Source: Lachnospiraceae bacterium
GTDB taxonomy: Bacteria > Bacillota_A > Clostridia > Lachnospirales > Lachnospiraceae
NCBI GenBank assembly: GCA_021770615.1
Contig: JAETQR010000042.1
Span: forward strand, 1-28,413
Reading direction: 5' to 3'
DNA length: 28,413 bases
Below the pieces are notes generated by a model. It worked only from the letters and a program-made list of their open reading frames with translations. It was not told the origin of the DNA and ran no database searches. Below are positions 1 through 7,123 of the stretch, in pieces; the stretch's first letter is position 1; each line of letters begins with the position of its first letter. Made by a program: the position numbers and the translations under genes.

Positions 1-5
1 ATATC

Positions 6-75
6 CATGAGTATTGGCTCTCCTTTCGGTGTTGGATTTGTGGTAAGATCATTATACCTCAAGGAACCAATACTC
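6..75 (-). promoter_or_regulatory. Start region of a minus-strand gene running off the left edge, with hairpin-protected start
   Basis: On the minus strand an ATG at 8-6 is preceded by a GGAGAG ribosome site 9 nt away, so a gene probably starts here and leaves the window after two codons. A TATAAT lies at 56-51. The segment between ribosome site and ATG (9-17) is the exact reverse complement of 67-75, which lies upstream of the TATAAT. A transcript starting at the local promoter lacks the distal arm, whereas read-through RNA would contain both arms and fold over the start. IS10 and IS50 use this arrangement against impinging transcription, so I infer the 5' end of an insertion sequence gene. 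The product cannot be seen. The T-rich stretch at 76-89 would also let the repeat act as a weak plus-strand terminator. Confidence 0.4.
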
Positions 76-156
76 TTTTAATTTTTTTATCAACTGTCTA
101 AATCTTTACTCCAACGTCCCATTTCAAGCAATATATATCCGACAGTTTAGACTATT

Positions 157-231
157 TCAATTGCCTACTTCTGTGCAATCGCTGCCTAGGTTATATTTGT
201 CACTTCTTCTTTTTGGGTAGTTTCCCTTCAT
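157..231 (-). pseudogene. Truncated 5' fragment of a small regulator/sigma-like gene
   Basis: A 24-residue minus-strand reading frame begins with ATG at 231-229 behind a good GGAGG site with 7-nt spacing. Its first residues are MKGNYPKRRSDKYN, which from memory resemble the N-terminus of short sigma-70-like proteins carried by Firmicutes integrative and conjugative elements (unchecked). The resemblance stops at the ppdK-like repeat at 164-187, and the frame then terminates at once. I read this as a gene start cut off by recombination at that repeat. In such elements a sigma-like gene often lies close to the integrase end, which would fit the att interpretation. It could instead be a genuine short peptide gene. 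Confidence 0.35.
164..187. repeat. Left copy of the ppdK 3'-end duplicate (att-like direct repeat)
   Basis: These 24 nt match the 3' end of ppdK at 3573-3596 at 22 positions in the same orientation. Read on the minus strand, both copies encode A-A-I-A-Q-K-stop and the two differences are both third-codon-position synonymous changes. Similarity ends abruptly on both sides. A second, synonymous copy of a gene's last codons is what site-specific integration into a gene 3' end leaves behind. No integrase gene is visible in the window, so the element is either decayed or extends further left. Confidence 0.7.
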
Positions 232-238
232 ATTATTT

Positions 239-279
239 CCTCCAATCTGTAATTTTTGATTTAAATTTCAGATTGGAGG
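239..279 (-). promoter_or_regulatory. Hairpin sequestering the ribosome site of the truncated fragment
   Basis: Bases 240-250 and 269-279 are perfect 11-nt reverse complements separated by 18 nt of A/T. In minus-strand RNA the 3' arm contains the GGAGG ribosome site (243-239) of the reading frame starting at 231, so folding would hide it. No T-tract follows on either strand, so this is not an intrinsic terminator. A translational control element is the likeliest reading. Confidence 0.45.
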
Positions 280-740
280 GAGGGGAACGTCCTCTTGGAA
301 GGAAAAATGAAAAATTTACTCTAAAAACAAAAAACATATCCGCTTTTTTCGGGTACGTTTCTAAGAGAAGCTATGCTGTCTATTATGAAATTGACGCGAC
401 ACAATGAGAATCGTGTCGAACAAAAAAATACCATAATCCATCGAAAGACTATGGTACATATGATTTCTTTATTTTTCTTCGTATGGTATTTCTTTCTATC
501 TTTATCCCACCGCAAATCATCTTCCTCTTTATCCTAAATTTTGTACATTAAATACTTCTGCAAAGTTTGTTGATAAAGAGAATATATTAAATAAATTTGT
601 AAATATGAAATCATCGCATTATTTGATATTATGTTACATAAGTTGATTTTCGTTATTTCAAGTAATAATAGTGACAAAATAAATAGGTTCTATTTTTGAG
701 GCAAACTTTCTTTCCAAATAAAGGCTCATCAATTTACCAA
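280..740. other. Gene-free AT-rich stretch with several small inverted repeats
   Basis: I see no supported gene here; the short open frames have poor composition and no ribosome sites. Small hairpins are visible: CGACAC at 397-402 with GTGTCG at 413-418, and AAATACCATA at 426-435 with its reverse complement at 482-491, plus an extra TATGGTA at 450-456. No recognisable terminator follows the DUF4062 gene that ends at 741. The low GC matches the DUF4062 gene and contrasts with ppdK. Confidence 0.5.
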
Positions 741-1721
741 TTACAACACTATTTCATCTCCATATATGTATTTTATCACGTTAAACCCAAATCTACTTAT
801 TCCATATCTCAGATAACAATATTCCCTGTCCGACCAAATCAATTCCAAAACACTCAATTGATATATTATTTTATCCAAATCACTTTGTACTATTTTTAGC
901 TCCGAATACTTTAATGTCGAATCTCTTAAAATCACAATGCGTTTTAAAATTCTTTTCAATTTAAATGCTGACAAATTTTTATTCTGTAAATAAGTACTAA
1001 TATCCAAAAATATTTCTAATAATGACTTGATTTCAATAGATTTTATATCACAATCCTTATTTCGCATAACATAATGTACAATAACTTTTTGTGACATCAC
1101 TTCACATGCTTTATCTATTTTCAATTTCATTTTTCGTTCTTTTAAAAACTTAATTTCTTTGTCTATATCGTTAATATTTTCAATTCTAACAAACAAGTTA
1201 TCATTAATCAGATTTCCTGGTATCCATCCTGAAAATTGATTTTCTTCTTGGAGCTCTTTCAGAGATTCATATATACCAATCTGAATATCCTTTATTTCAT
1301 TAACCTCTTTAATCATCTTGGTTTTCACATTTTCTTTAAAGTCATCATATTTCTTCTGATACTGTTCTTCATAAATATATGACTCCTTTAATGCTTTTTG
1401 CTTCAAAAAATCATCACTCAACACTACCGCAAAAATAGGAATATTCTCCATTATTGCATATTCATACTCTAATTGCGTATAACTTTTTTGTGAATTTTCT
1501 TCAATTGTTCCATATCTACCTCCTAAAATAAGCATATAAATATCCGACTGATTTATCCACTTTTTAATTGTAGTTAGTTGAGAGTTATTCCCTGCTTTAA
1601 ACAATTCCATTCCTGCTGGTATGTGTCCTGCTCCTAAAATAGCTTCTACTGCTGCTTGTCTTTCATCCTTTAAGTCCAAATATGTCGAGGAAATAAATAC
1701 TTGCAATTTTCTTTTTATCAT
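741..1721 (-). CDS. DUF4062 domain protein
   Basis: A 326-residue protein. The N-terminus (about residues 4-90) has the DUF4062 signature: a beta strand ending in VFISSTYLDLKDER, then a helix with VEAILGAGHIPAGME, then SDIYMLILGGRYG and a conserved S-x-T-x-x-E-Y-E-Y-A motif. This fold is TIR/SLOG-like and is usually a sensor or nucleotide-handling module joined to a variable C-terminus; several DUF4062 proteins sit in accessory or defence islands. The C-terminal 190-326 region is helical and charged, and I do not recognise it. ATG at 1721 is preceded by AGGCGG with 9-nt spacing. Strongly AT-rich, lying between a truncated gene and an IS110 element, so acquired DNA is likely. Enzymatic activity is unknown. 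Confidence 0.85.
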   Translation of the reverse strand: MIKRKLQVFISSTYLDLKDERQAAVEAILGAGHIPAGMELFKAGNNSQLTTIKKWINQSDIYMLILGGRYGTIEENSQKSYTQLEYEYAIMENIPIFAVVLSDDFLKQKALKESYIYEEQYQKKYDDFKENVKTKMIKEVNEIKDIQIGIYESLKELQEENQFSGWIPGNLINDNLFVRIENINDIDKEIKFLKERKMKLKIDKACEVMSQKVIVHYVMRNKDCDIKSIEIKSLLEIFLDISTYLQNKNLSAFKLKRILKRIVILRDSTLKYSELKIVQSDLDKIIYQLSVLELIWSDREYCYLRYGISRFGFNVIKYIYGDEIVL

Positions 1722-1817
1722 TATTATAATCCGCCTTTCCGCTTCGCGAAAGCCACCGATGAGGTTATGAAACCTTTAGTTTCTCTCGCTTCGCTCGTTT
1801 CTATTTTCTTTACCTCT

Positions 1818-1826
1818 TGATATAAT
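1818..1826 (+). promoter_or_regulatory. Extended -10 promoter for the candidate bridge RNA
   Basis: TGATATAAT is an extended -10 box (TG, one base, then TATAAT). No convincing -35 lies 17 nt upstream in this copy. In IS110 elements the circular form can supply a -35 from the right end, so a promoter that is incomplete until circularisation fits the family. Start of transcription would be near 1833-1836. Confidence 0.45.
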
Positions 1827-1832
1827 CTTTTT

Positions 1833-2030
1833 ATAGGACTGACACACTACAGAACACGTGGAGGTGAGTGGCGGGGCTGTATAGCGGCGACCTCGCATTA
1901 TTATATGTTGTCGGTCATCCGTTAAGGCATCAATGAATGGCGCATAACGTAGCCCGTAAACTTATCTCTTCCAAAGTCGACTCGATTTTGCCGGATGACC
2001 AGTCACTGTCAGTTTTATCACTATAAATCA
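1833..2030 (+). ncRNA. Candidate IS110 bridge RNA
   Basis: The non-coding left end of IS110-group elements encodes a bridge RNA that pairs with donor and target DNA and guides the recombinase. This 200-nt region upstream of the transposase has the expected features: a 5' hairpin (GAGGT at 1861-1865 with ACCTC at 1890-1894, inner GCT/AGC stem), then a perfect 9-bp stem GGTCATCCG at 1913-1921 with CGGATGACC at 1992-2000 enclosing a 70-nt loop, then a small hairpin TTTAT/ATAAA at 2014-2027 just before the ribosome site. No reading frame explains these stems. Exact ends and the guide segments were not resolved. Confidence 0.55.
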
Positions 2031-2046
2031 TCAGGAGGTTATTTTA

Positions 2047-3306
2047 TTGTCTTTTAAAATCTTAAAAAATAACTGCTGTGGGCTTGATGTCCATAAAACT
2101 TGGATCTACGCTTGCATCGCTATTACTGACCCAAACAATCGTACAGAGTATAAACAAGCTCGCTTTTCTTCCTTTACAAAAGGTTTGAATGAGTTGTGTA
2201 ATTGGCTTGCAAAATACAACTGTTATGATGTTTGTATGGAATCTACTGGCAAGTATTGGATCCCTGCTTTTAATATCTTGGAGAAGAATAACTTTTGGGT
2301 TACTCTTTCTCATCCCAAATATACCAAACCTCAAAAAGGAAATAAGACAGACCGCAAAGATGCTAAATGGATTTGCGATTTGTATATGTGTGGAATGGTA
2401 AAACCATCCTTCATTCCACCTGCTGACATCCGAGAATTAAGAGATTTAGTAAGATACCGTTTCAAGCTCACTTGTATGATTACTGGCGAGAAGAATCGTG
2501 CTCATAACTGTCTTACTGTATCAAACTTAAAACTAGATGATGTTTTTTCAGATATATTTGGCAAATCGTCTCGTTCTATTACAGAACAGATTTTACAACA
2601 CCCTGGGGAAACTTTTGATGTAGCACCATTTGTTGATGGCAGATGCAAAACTCCTACCCCCGAAATACAAGCTGCTGTTGATGGCGCCATCTCTGAAGAA
2701 CAAGCAGTAAAACTTAGACAATGTCTAGCTCACATCGATAAATTAGAAACTCACAAATCAGAAATAGAACGGGAAATCTTTCGTCTTAGCAATAAGTACG
2801 AAAGTGTCCTTGATCTTATTCGAACCGTACCAGGATTCGATAAAAATCCACTGACTGCTATCCAAGTGCTTTCTGAAATCGGAGCTGATATGTCTGTCTT
2901 CCCCACAGCCAAAAACCTCGTTTCATGGGCAGGATGTTGTCCTCGTAATGACCAAAGCAATCACAAGATTAAGTCCACTAGGATTTCCCGTGCTAGTTCC
3001 TATTTTAAACCAGTTTTGGTGCAAGTTGCAAATGCTTTAATCAAATCTAAGAAACATCCTGAATTTACTACTCGCTATCGACGCATAAAAGCACGTCGTG
3101 GTCACAAGAAAGCTATTATTGCAATCTGTCGTATGATCCTGACCGCTATCTGGCACATACTCACAGATTTAAAACCATATACACCAGAAGGTTTTCTTGA
3201 ATCACGTCCTGTGAATAAAGAAAAAACTTTAACCACTTCACAGGCACTAAATTTACTTAAACAACGAGGCTACACCATCAAAGATGATGTTTCTCCTGTT
3301 ACCTGA
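2047..3306 (+). CDS. IS110-family transposase (DEDD/serine recombinase)
   Basis: A 419-residue recombinase of normal family length. The N-terminal RuvC-like DEDD domain shows D14 (in GLDVHK), E65 (in CMESTGKYW), and D102 and D105 (in KTDRKDAKW). The C-terminal Transposase_20 domain, about residues 255-345, includes VPGFDKNPLTAIQVLSEIG, a WAGCCP motif and RASSYFKPVLVQVA, which probably holds the catalytic serine. It would work with the bridge RNA encoded just upstream to excise, circularise and insert the element. The start is TTG at 2047, set by a perfect AGGAGG 8 nt upstream (2033-2038); there is no ATG in a better place. The frame is intact, so the element may be active. Confidence 0.93.
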   Translation: MSFKILKNNCCGLDVHKTWIYACIAITDPNNRTEYKQARFSSFTKGLNELCNWLAKYNCYDVCMESTGKYWIPAFNILEKNNFWVTLSHPKYTKPQKGNKTDRKDAKWICDLYMCGMVKPSFIPPADIRELRDLVRYRFKLTCMITGEKNRAHNCLTVSNLKLDDVFSDIFGKSSRSITEQILQHPGETFDVAPFVDGRCKTPTPEIQAAVDGAISEEQAVKLRQCLAHIDKLETHKSEIEREIFRLSNKYESVLDLIRTVPGFDKNPLTAIQVLSEIGADMSVFPTAKNLVSWAGCCPRNDQSNHKIKSTRISRASSYFKPVLVQVANALIKSKKHPEFTTRYRRIKARRGHKKAIIAICRMILTAIWHILTDLKPYTPEGFLESRPVNKEKTLTTSQALNLLKQRGYTIKDDVSPVT

Positions 3307-3483
3307 TTAGGTGTTGTGTCTATATTTAGTTTTTAAAACCAGCTATATAGGTGGTTTATTTGCTATACCTTTCTTTCTTGGGTGTCCTCTACTTATTTGT
3401 TTCAAACTTATCCTCCTGTAATCTACATATTTTCTCCTATCAAAATATCATATTGACAAATCATTTTCAATCAACCTAGCAAG

Positions 3484-3532
3484 AAAAAACTAAAAAACCG
3501 CCCCTATATATCAATCATACATAAGGGCGGTT
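3484..3532 (-). terminator. Intrinsic terminator of ppdK
   Basis: AACCGCCC at 3496-3503 pairs with GGGCGGTT at 3525-3532. On the minus strand the stem is followed by T6, A, then more T (3497-3485), a classic Rho-independent terminator. It lies 41 nt past the ppdK stop codon and on the island side of the ppdK duplicate, so it may have come in with the integrated DNA. Confidence 0.88.
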
Positions 3533-3572
3533 CATTATACTACTACAACTCTTTATTACATTTCCTCAGTAT

Positions 3573-3596
3573 CCTACTTCTGAGCAATCGCCGCCT
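3573..3596. repeat. Right copy of the ppdK 3'-end duplicate (att-like direct repeat)
   Basis: This copy is the real end of ppdK, stop codon at 3574-3576. It matches 164-187 at 22 of 24 positions with only synonymous differences. The two copies enclose about 3.4 kb of AT-rich accessory DNA. Similarity does not continue further into ppdK, so this is not a whole-gene duplication. Confidence 0.7.
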
Positions 3597-6201
3597 GTGC
3601 TGCCGCCAGTCTTGCGATCGGTACACGGAACGGAGAACAGGATACATAGTCAAGACCAATCTTGTTGCAGAACTCTACGGAAGACGGATCTCCACCGTGC
3701 TCACCACAGATACCGCAGTGAAGTGCACTGTTCACCGGCTTACCAAGCTTCAGAGCTGTCTCCATCAGCTTGCCGACACCAGTCTGGTCAAGTTTTGCAA
3801 ATGGATCGTTCTCGAAGATCTTCGCATCATAGTAAGCGTCAAGGAACTTACCGGCGTCGTCACGTGAGAATCCAAATGTCATCTGTGTAAGGTCGTTTGT
3901 ACCGAAGCAGAAGAAGTCAGCTTCTTTTGCAATCTCGTCTGCAGTAAGTGCTGCACGAGGAATCTCGATCATTGTACCTACTTCATACTCAAGATTGCTT
4001 CCTGCTGCTTTGATCTCAGCATCTGCTGTCTCAACAACAAATTTCTTCACATATTTGAGCTCTTTGATATCGCCAACGAGTGGAATCATGATCTCCGGTT
4101 TTACTTTCCAGTCTGCATGTGCTTTCTGAACATTGATCGCTGCACGGATGACAGCCTTCGTCTGCATCTTTGCAATTTCCGGATAAGTTACCGCAAGACG
4201 GCATCCACGATGACCCATCATCGGGTTAAACTCATGAAGGGATGCGATGATCGCCTTGATATCCTCTACGGATTTGCCCTGAGCATCTGCCAGTTTCTTG
4301 ATGTCAGCTTCCTCGGTCGGAACAAACTCATGCAGAGGCGGATCCAGGAAACGGATCGTAACCGGATTTCCTTCCAGAGCCTCATAGAGAGCCTCGAAGT
4401 CACCCTGCTGATAAGGAAGGATCTTCTCAAGAGCTGCTTCTCTCTCCTCCACTGTATCTGCACAGATCATCTCACGGAAAGCAGCGATTCTGTCTTCCTC
4501 GAAGAACATATGCTCTGTACGGCAAAGTCCGATACCCTCTGCTCCAAGCTCACGGGCTTTCTTAGCATCTGCAGGTGTGTCTGCATTTGTGCGGACTTTC
4601 ATTGTACGGAATTTATCTGCCCATCCCATGATGCGGCCAAACTCACCGGCGATCGTAGCATCTACTGTAGCAATAACTCCATCATAGATGTTTCCGGTAG
4701 AACCATCAATCGAAATGAAGTCTCCCTCATGATACTCTTTGCCAGCCAAAGTAAATTTCTTATTTTCCTCGTCCATATTGATGTCGCCACAACCGGATAC
4801 ACAACATGTACCCATACCACGTGCAACTACGGCTGCATGGCTTGTCATACCACCACGGACAGTCAGGATACCCTGGGAAGCTTTCATACCAGTGATATCT
4901 TCCGGTGAAGTCTCAAGACGAACCAATACAACTTTCTCGCCACGGGCATTCCACTCTTCTGCATCCTCTGCTGTAAATACAACCTTACCGCAGGCAGCTC
5001 CCGGAGAAGCTCCCAAAGCTTTTGCTACCGGAGTAGCAGCTTTCAGTGCAGCAGCGTCGAACTGTGGGTGAAGAAGGGTATCAAGGTTACGGGGATCGAT
5101 CATAGCTACTGCCTCTTCCTCCGTTCTCATTCCCTCATCTACGAGATCGCAGGCGATCTTCAAAGCTGCCTGTGCTGTTCTCTTACCATTACGTGTCTGG
5201 AGCATATAGAGTTTCTTGTTCTCAACTGTGAACTCCATATCCTGCATATCTCTATAGTGATTCTCCAAAGTGGAGCAGACATCTTTGAACTGTGCAAATG
5301 CTTCCGGGAATTCCTGCTCCATCTGAGCGATCGGCATCGGTGTACGAACACCGGCAACCACGTCTTCACCCTGTGCATTCTTCAGGAACTCACCCATAAG
5401 TTTCTTCTCACCAGTAGCCGGGTCACGGGTAAAGGCAACACCTGTACCACAGTCATCACCCATGTTACCAAATGCCATACTCTGTACGTTTACAGCTGTT
5501 CCCCATGAATACGGGATGTCGTTGTCACGACGGTATACATTGGCACGAGGGTTGTCCCAGGAACGGAATACCGCTTTGATCGCACCCATCAGCTGCTCTT
5601 TCGGATCATCCGGGAAATCAGAACCGATCTTCTCTTTGTACTCGGCCTTGAACTGGTTTGCCAGTTCCTTCAGATCATCCGCTGTCAGCTCAACATCCTG
5701 CTGTACGCCGCGGTCTGCTTTCATTTTATCGATCAGCTCTTCAAAATATTTCTTTCCAACTTCCATAACAACGTCGGAATACATCTGGATAAATCTACGA
5801 TAACAATCCCAAGCCCAACGAGGGTTGTTTGACTTTTCAGCAATTACGTTAACTACTGTCTCATTCAGTCCAAGGTTCAGGATCGTATCCATCATACCCG
5901 GCATAGAAGCACGTGCTCCGGAACGAACAGACACAAGGAGCGGATTCTCTTTATCTCCAAATTTCTTTCCTGTGATCTCTTCCATTTTAACGATGTACTC
6001 ATTGATCTGGCCCTGAATCTCATCATTGATCTCACGGTCATCTTCATAGTACTGTGTACATGCTTCTGTCGTAATCGTAAATCCCTGTGGAACCGGAAGA
6101 CCTAATGAGGTCATCTCGGCAAGGTTGGCACCTTTACCACCAAGGAGTTCACGCATATCGGCATTACCTTCACTGAATAAATAAACCCATTTGTTTGCCA
6201 T
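3574..6201 (-). CDS. ppdK: Pyruvate, phosphate dikinase
   Basis: Cytoplasmic enzyme interconverting pyruvate + ATP + phosphate and PEP + AMP + pyrophosphate; in anaerobic Clostridia it acts in glycolysis or PEP synthesis. The 875 residues match the family's length. The N-terminal ATP-grasp part begins KWVYLFSEGNADM and contains GGKGANLAEM and SVRSGARASMPGMMDT. The swivelling phosphohistidine domain has GGMTSHAAVVARG with the catalytic His near residue 454. The C-terminal TIM-barrel PEP domain has GLCRTEHMF, MMGHRG, FGTNDLTQ and GICGEHGG with the catalytic Cys near 830. ATG at 6201 follows a good AGGAGG. Monocistronic, with its own terminator. Its last 24 nt are repeated at 164-187, suggesting the 3' end was replaced by an integrating element without changing the protein. 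Confidence 0.98.
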   Translation of the reverse strand: MANKWVYLFSEGNADMRELLGGKGANLAEMTSLGLPVPQGFTITTEACTQYYEDDREINDEIQGQINEYIVKMEEITGKKFGDKENPLLVSVRSGARASMPGMMDTILNLGLNETVVNVIAEKSNNPRWAWDCYRRFIQMYSDVVMEVGKKYFEELIDKMKADRGVQQDVELTADDLKELANQFKAEYKEKIGSDFPDDPKEQLMGAIKAVFRSWDNPRANVYRRDNDIPYSWGTAVNVQSMAFGNMGDDCGTGVAFTRDPATGEKKLMGEFLKNAQGEDVVAGVRTPMPIAQMEQEFPEAFAQFKDVCSTLENHYRDMQDMEFTVENKKLYMLQTRNGKRTAQAALKIACDLVDEGMRTEEEAVAMIDPRNLDTLLHPQFDAAALKAATPVAKALGASPGAACGKVVFTAEDAEEWNARGEKVVLVRLETSPEDITGMKASQGILTVRGGMTSHAAVVARGMGTCCVSGCGDINMDEENKKFTLAGKEYHEGDFISIDGSTGNIYDGVIATVDATIAGEFGRIMGWADKFRTMKVRTNADTPADAKKARELGAEGIGLCRTEHMFFEEDRIAAFREMICADTVEEREAALEKILPYQQGDFEALYEALEGNPVTIRFLDPPLHEFVPTEEADIKKLADAQGKSVEDIKAIIASLHEFNPMMGHRGCRLAVTYPEIAKMQTKAVIRAAINVQKAHADWKVKPEIMIPLVGDIKELKYVKKFVVETADAEIKAAGSNLEYEVGTMIEIPRAALTADEIAKEADFFCFGTNDLTQMTFGFSRDDAGKFLDAYYDAKIFENDPFAKLDQTGVGKLMETALKLGKPVNSALHCGICGEHGGDPSSVEFCNKIGLDYVSCSPFRVPIARLAAAQAAIAQK

Positions 6202-6276
6202 GTCTATAAATTCCTCCTAAAATAATAGTATTATGGTTTTAACCTTCAAAATTGCATTTGAATGGTCGCTGTGAAT

Positions 6277-6282
6277 ATTATA
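6277..6282 (-). promoter_or_regulatory. Likely -10 box of ppdK
   Basis: TATAAT on the minus strand, 76 nt upstream of the ppdK ATG, within a TGTGTTATAATATTC context. The 17-nt upstream position has only TTTCTT as a -35, preceded by an unusual G6 run in the spacer, so strength may depend on an activator. Weak support for the -35. Confidence 0.4.
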
Positions 6283-6346
6283 ACACAACACCCCCCTGTA
6301 AGAAAAGCACTTTTTTGCCAAATATGCCTTTTTTTAACGCTTTTTC

Positions 6347-6376
6347 AAAAAAGTGCCAGCAGGAATCTGCTGGCAC
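6347..6376 (-). terminator. Intrinsic terminator of rpmB
   Basis: Perfect 10-bp stem GTGCCAGCAG (6353-6362) with CTGCTGGCAC (6367-6376), 4-nt loop, followed on the minus strand by T6. It lies 41 nt past the rpmB stop and separates rpmB from ppdK. Confidence 0.92.
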
Positions 6377-6416
6377 CGTCTTTTCTGATTATGTTCTGTA
6401 ATCTAAGTTTTGAGAC

Positions 6417-6602
6417 CTACGCCCTTTCTACTTTTCCGGAACGAAGGCAGGAAGTACAAACATACATTTTCTTTGTTCCGCCATTCACCTTAACTCTTAC
6501 AGACTTTAAGTTTGATTTCCAAATTTTATTGCTTCTTCTATGAGAATGACTTACAGCATTTCCGAAATGCACGCCCTTGTCACAAATTGCACACTTTGCC
6601 AT
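6417..6602 (-). CDS. rpmB: 50S ribosomal protein L28
   Basis: A 61-residue structural protein of the large ribosomal subunit. It begins MAKCAICDKGVHFGN and has the conserved SHSHRRSNKIWKSNL and a C-terminal YVCTSCLRSGKV. C4, C7, C49 and C52 form two CxxC pairs, so this is the zinc-binding paralogue rather than the Cys-less form. ATG at 6602 is chosen because AGGAGG ends 8 nt upstream; a GTG at 6611 in the same frame overlaps that ribosome site and is unlikely. Monocistronic, with a strong promoter at 6667-6695 and its own terminator. Confidence 0.97.
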   Translation of the reverse strand: MAKCAICDKGVHFGNAVSHSHRRSNKIWKSNLKSVRVKVNGGTKKMYVCTSCLRSGKVERA

Positions 6603-6666
6603 GAAAAGCACCTCCTTCTATAAAACTTATGTCATATTTTCTTCTCATTTCACACACAACACGACT

Positions 6667-6695
6667 ATTTTACCAAAACTTTTTGCAGAATGCAA
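6667..6695 (-). promoter_or_regulatory. Promoter of rpmB
   Basis: On the minus strand TTGCAT (6695-6690), a 17-nt spacer and TAAAAT (6672-6667) preceded by TGG, that is, an extended -10. Located 65 nt upstream of the rpmB start. Good match to a vegetative promoter. Confidence 0.75.
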
Positions 6696-6735
6696 GAAAA
6701 AAATCAATATTTTTATAAATTTCTCATTTCAAGGA

Positions 6736-7107
6736 TCATGCTTCTTCTTTACTGTCTCCCGAACCGTCTTTCTTTTTAAATTTATCAACAAACTCCGGAA
6801 CCATATCTAACAGTTTTGTGATACCATCCTGATTCTTTACATTGACCAGACGGGAATTGCCATCTTTGATCACAAGAACTGCGCTTGGCTGGATCTTTCC
6901 ACCCATACCGCCGCCGCCATTATTTTTCTTTGCCGAATCATCTGTAAATGCACCGGCAGCGACACCAAAACTCACATCCACGAGAGGAAGCACGATCGTT
7001 CCGTCCTCAAAACGGACTGCATCCCCGATCACCGTCTTTGTCGTGATAAAATTATCCATCCCTTTAAACAAAGATTCCACCGTATTGTTAAAACTATTTT
7101 CGCCCAT
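6736..7107 (-). CDS. gerW: GerW/YtfJ-family sporulation protein
   Basis: A 123-residue protein with the Spore_YtfJ signature: FNNTVESLFKGMDNF, then TVIGDAVRFEDGTIVLPLVDVSFGVAAGA, a glycine-rich GGGGMGGKI stretch, and AVLVIKDGNSRLVNV. In Bacillus subtilis GerW (YtfJ) is a forespore-produced germination protein next to ytfI, and the same pair is here: the DUF2953 gene ends 16 nt upstream. GAGGG lies 8 nt before the ATG. This is the last gene of the minus-strand run starting near 13927. It supports a spore-forming host. I see no clear terminator between this gene and the rpmB promoter. Confidence 0.93.
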   Translation of the reverse strand: MGENSFNNTVESLFKGMDNFITTKTVIGDAVRFEDGTIVLPLVDVSFGVAAGAFTDDSAKKNNGGGGMGGKIQPSAVLVIKDGNSRLVNVKNQDGITKLLDMVPEFVDKFKKKDGSGDSKEEA

Positions 7108-7123
7108 AAAGAATCCCTCACTT

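Larger units (their letters stand above)
1800..3370 (+). mobile_element. IS110-family insertion sequence (approximate limits)
   Basis: The element contains the transposase at 2047-3306 and an upstream non-coding region of about 200-240 nt that probably encodes its bridge RNA. IS110 elements lack terminal inverted repeats and do not make ordinary target duplications, so I could not fix the ends from one copy. The left end should lie near 1790-1835, around the extended -10 at 1818-1826. The right end should lie within the stretch after 3306, perhaps after the weak hairpin at 3336-3357. Confidence 0.6.

Noticed and set aside
3336..3357. Terminator of the IS110 transposase (AAACCA/TGGTTT)
   Set aside because: Only six A/T-rich pairs and no T-tract; kept only as a possible right-end landmark.
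4117..4908. 263-residue plus-strand frame inside ppdK
   Set aside because: Antisense shadow of a strongly conserved gene; no ribosome site or recognisable motif.
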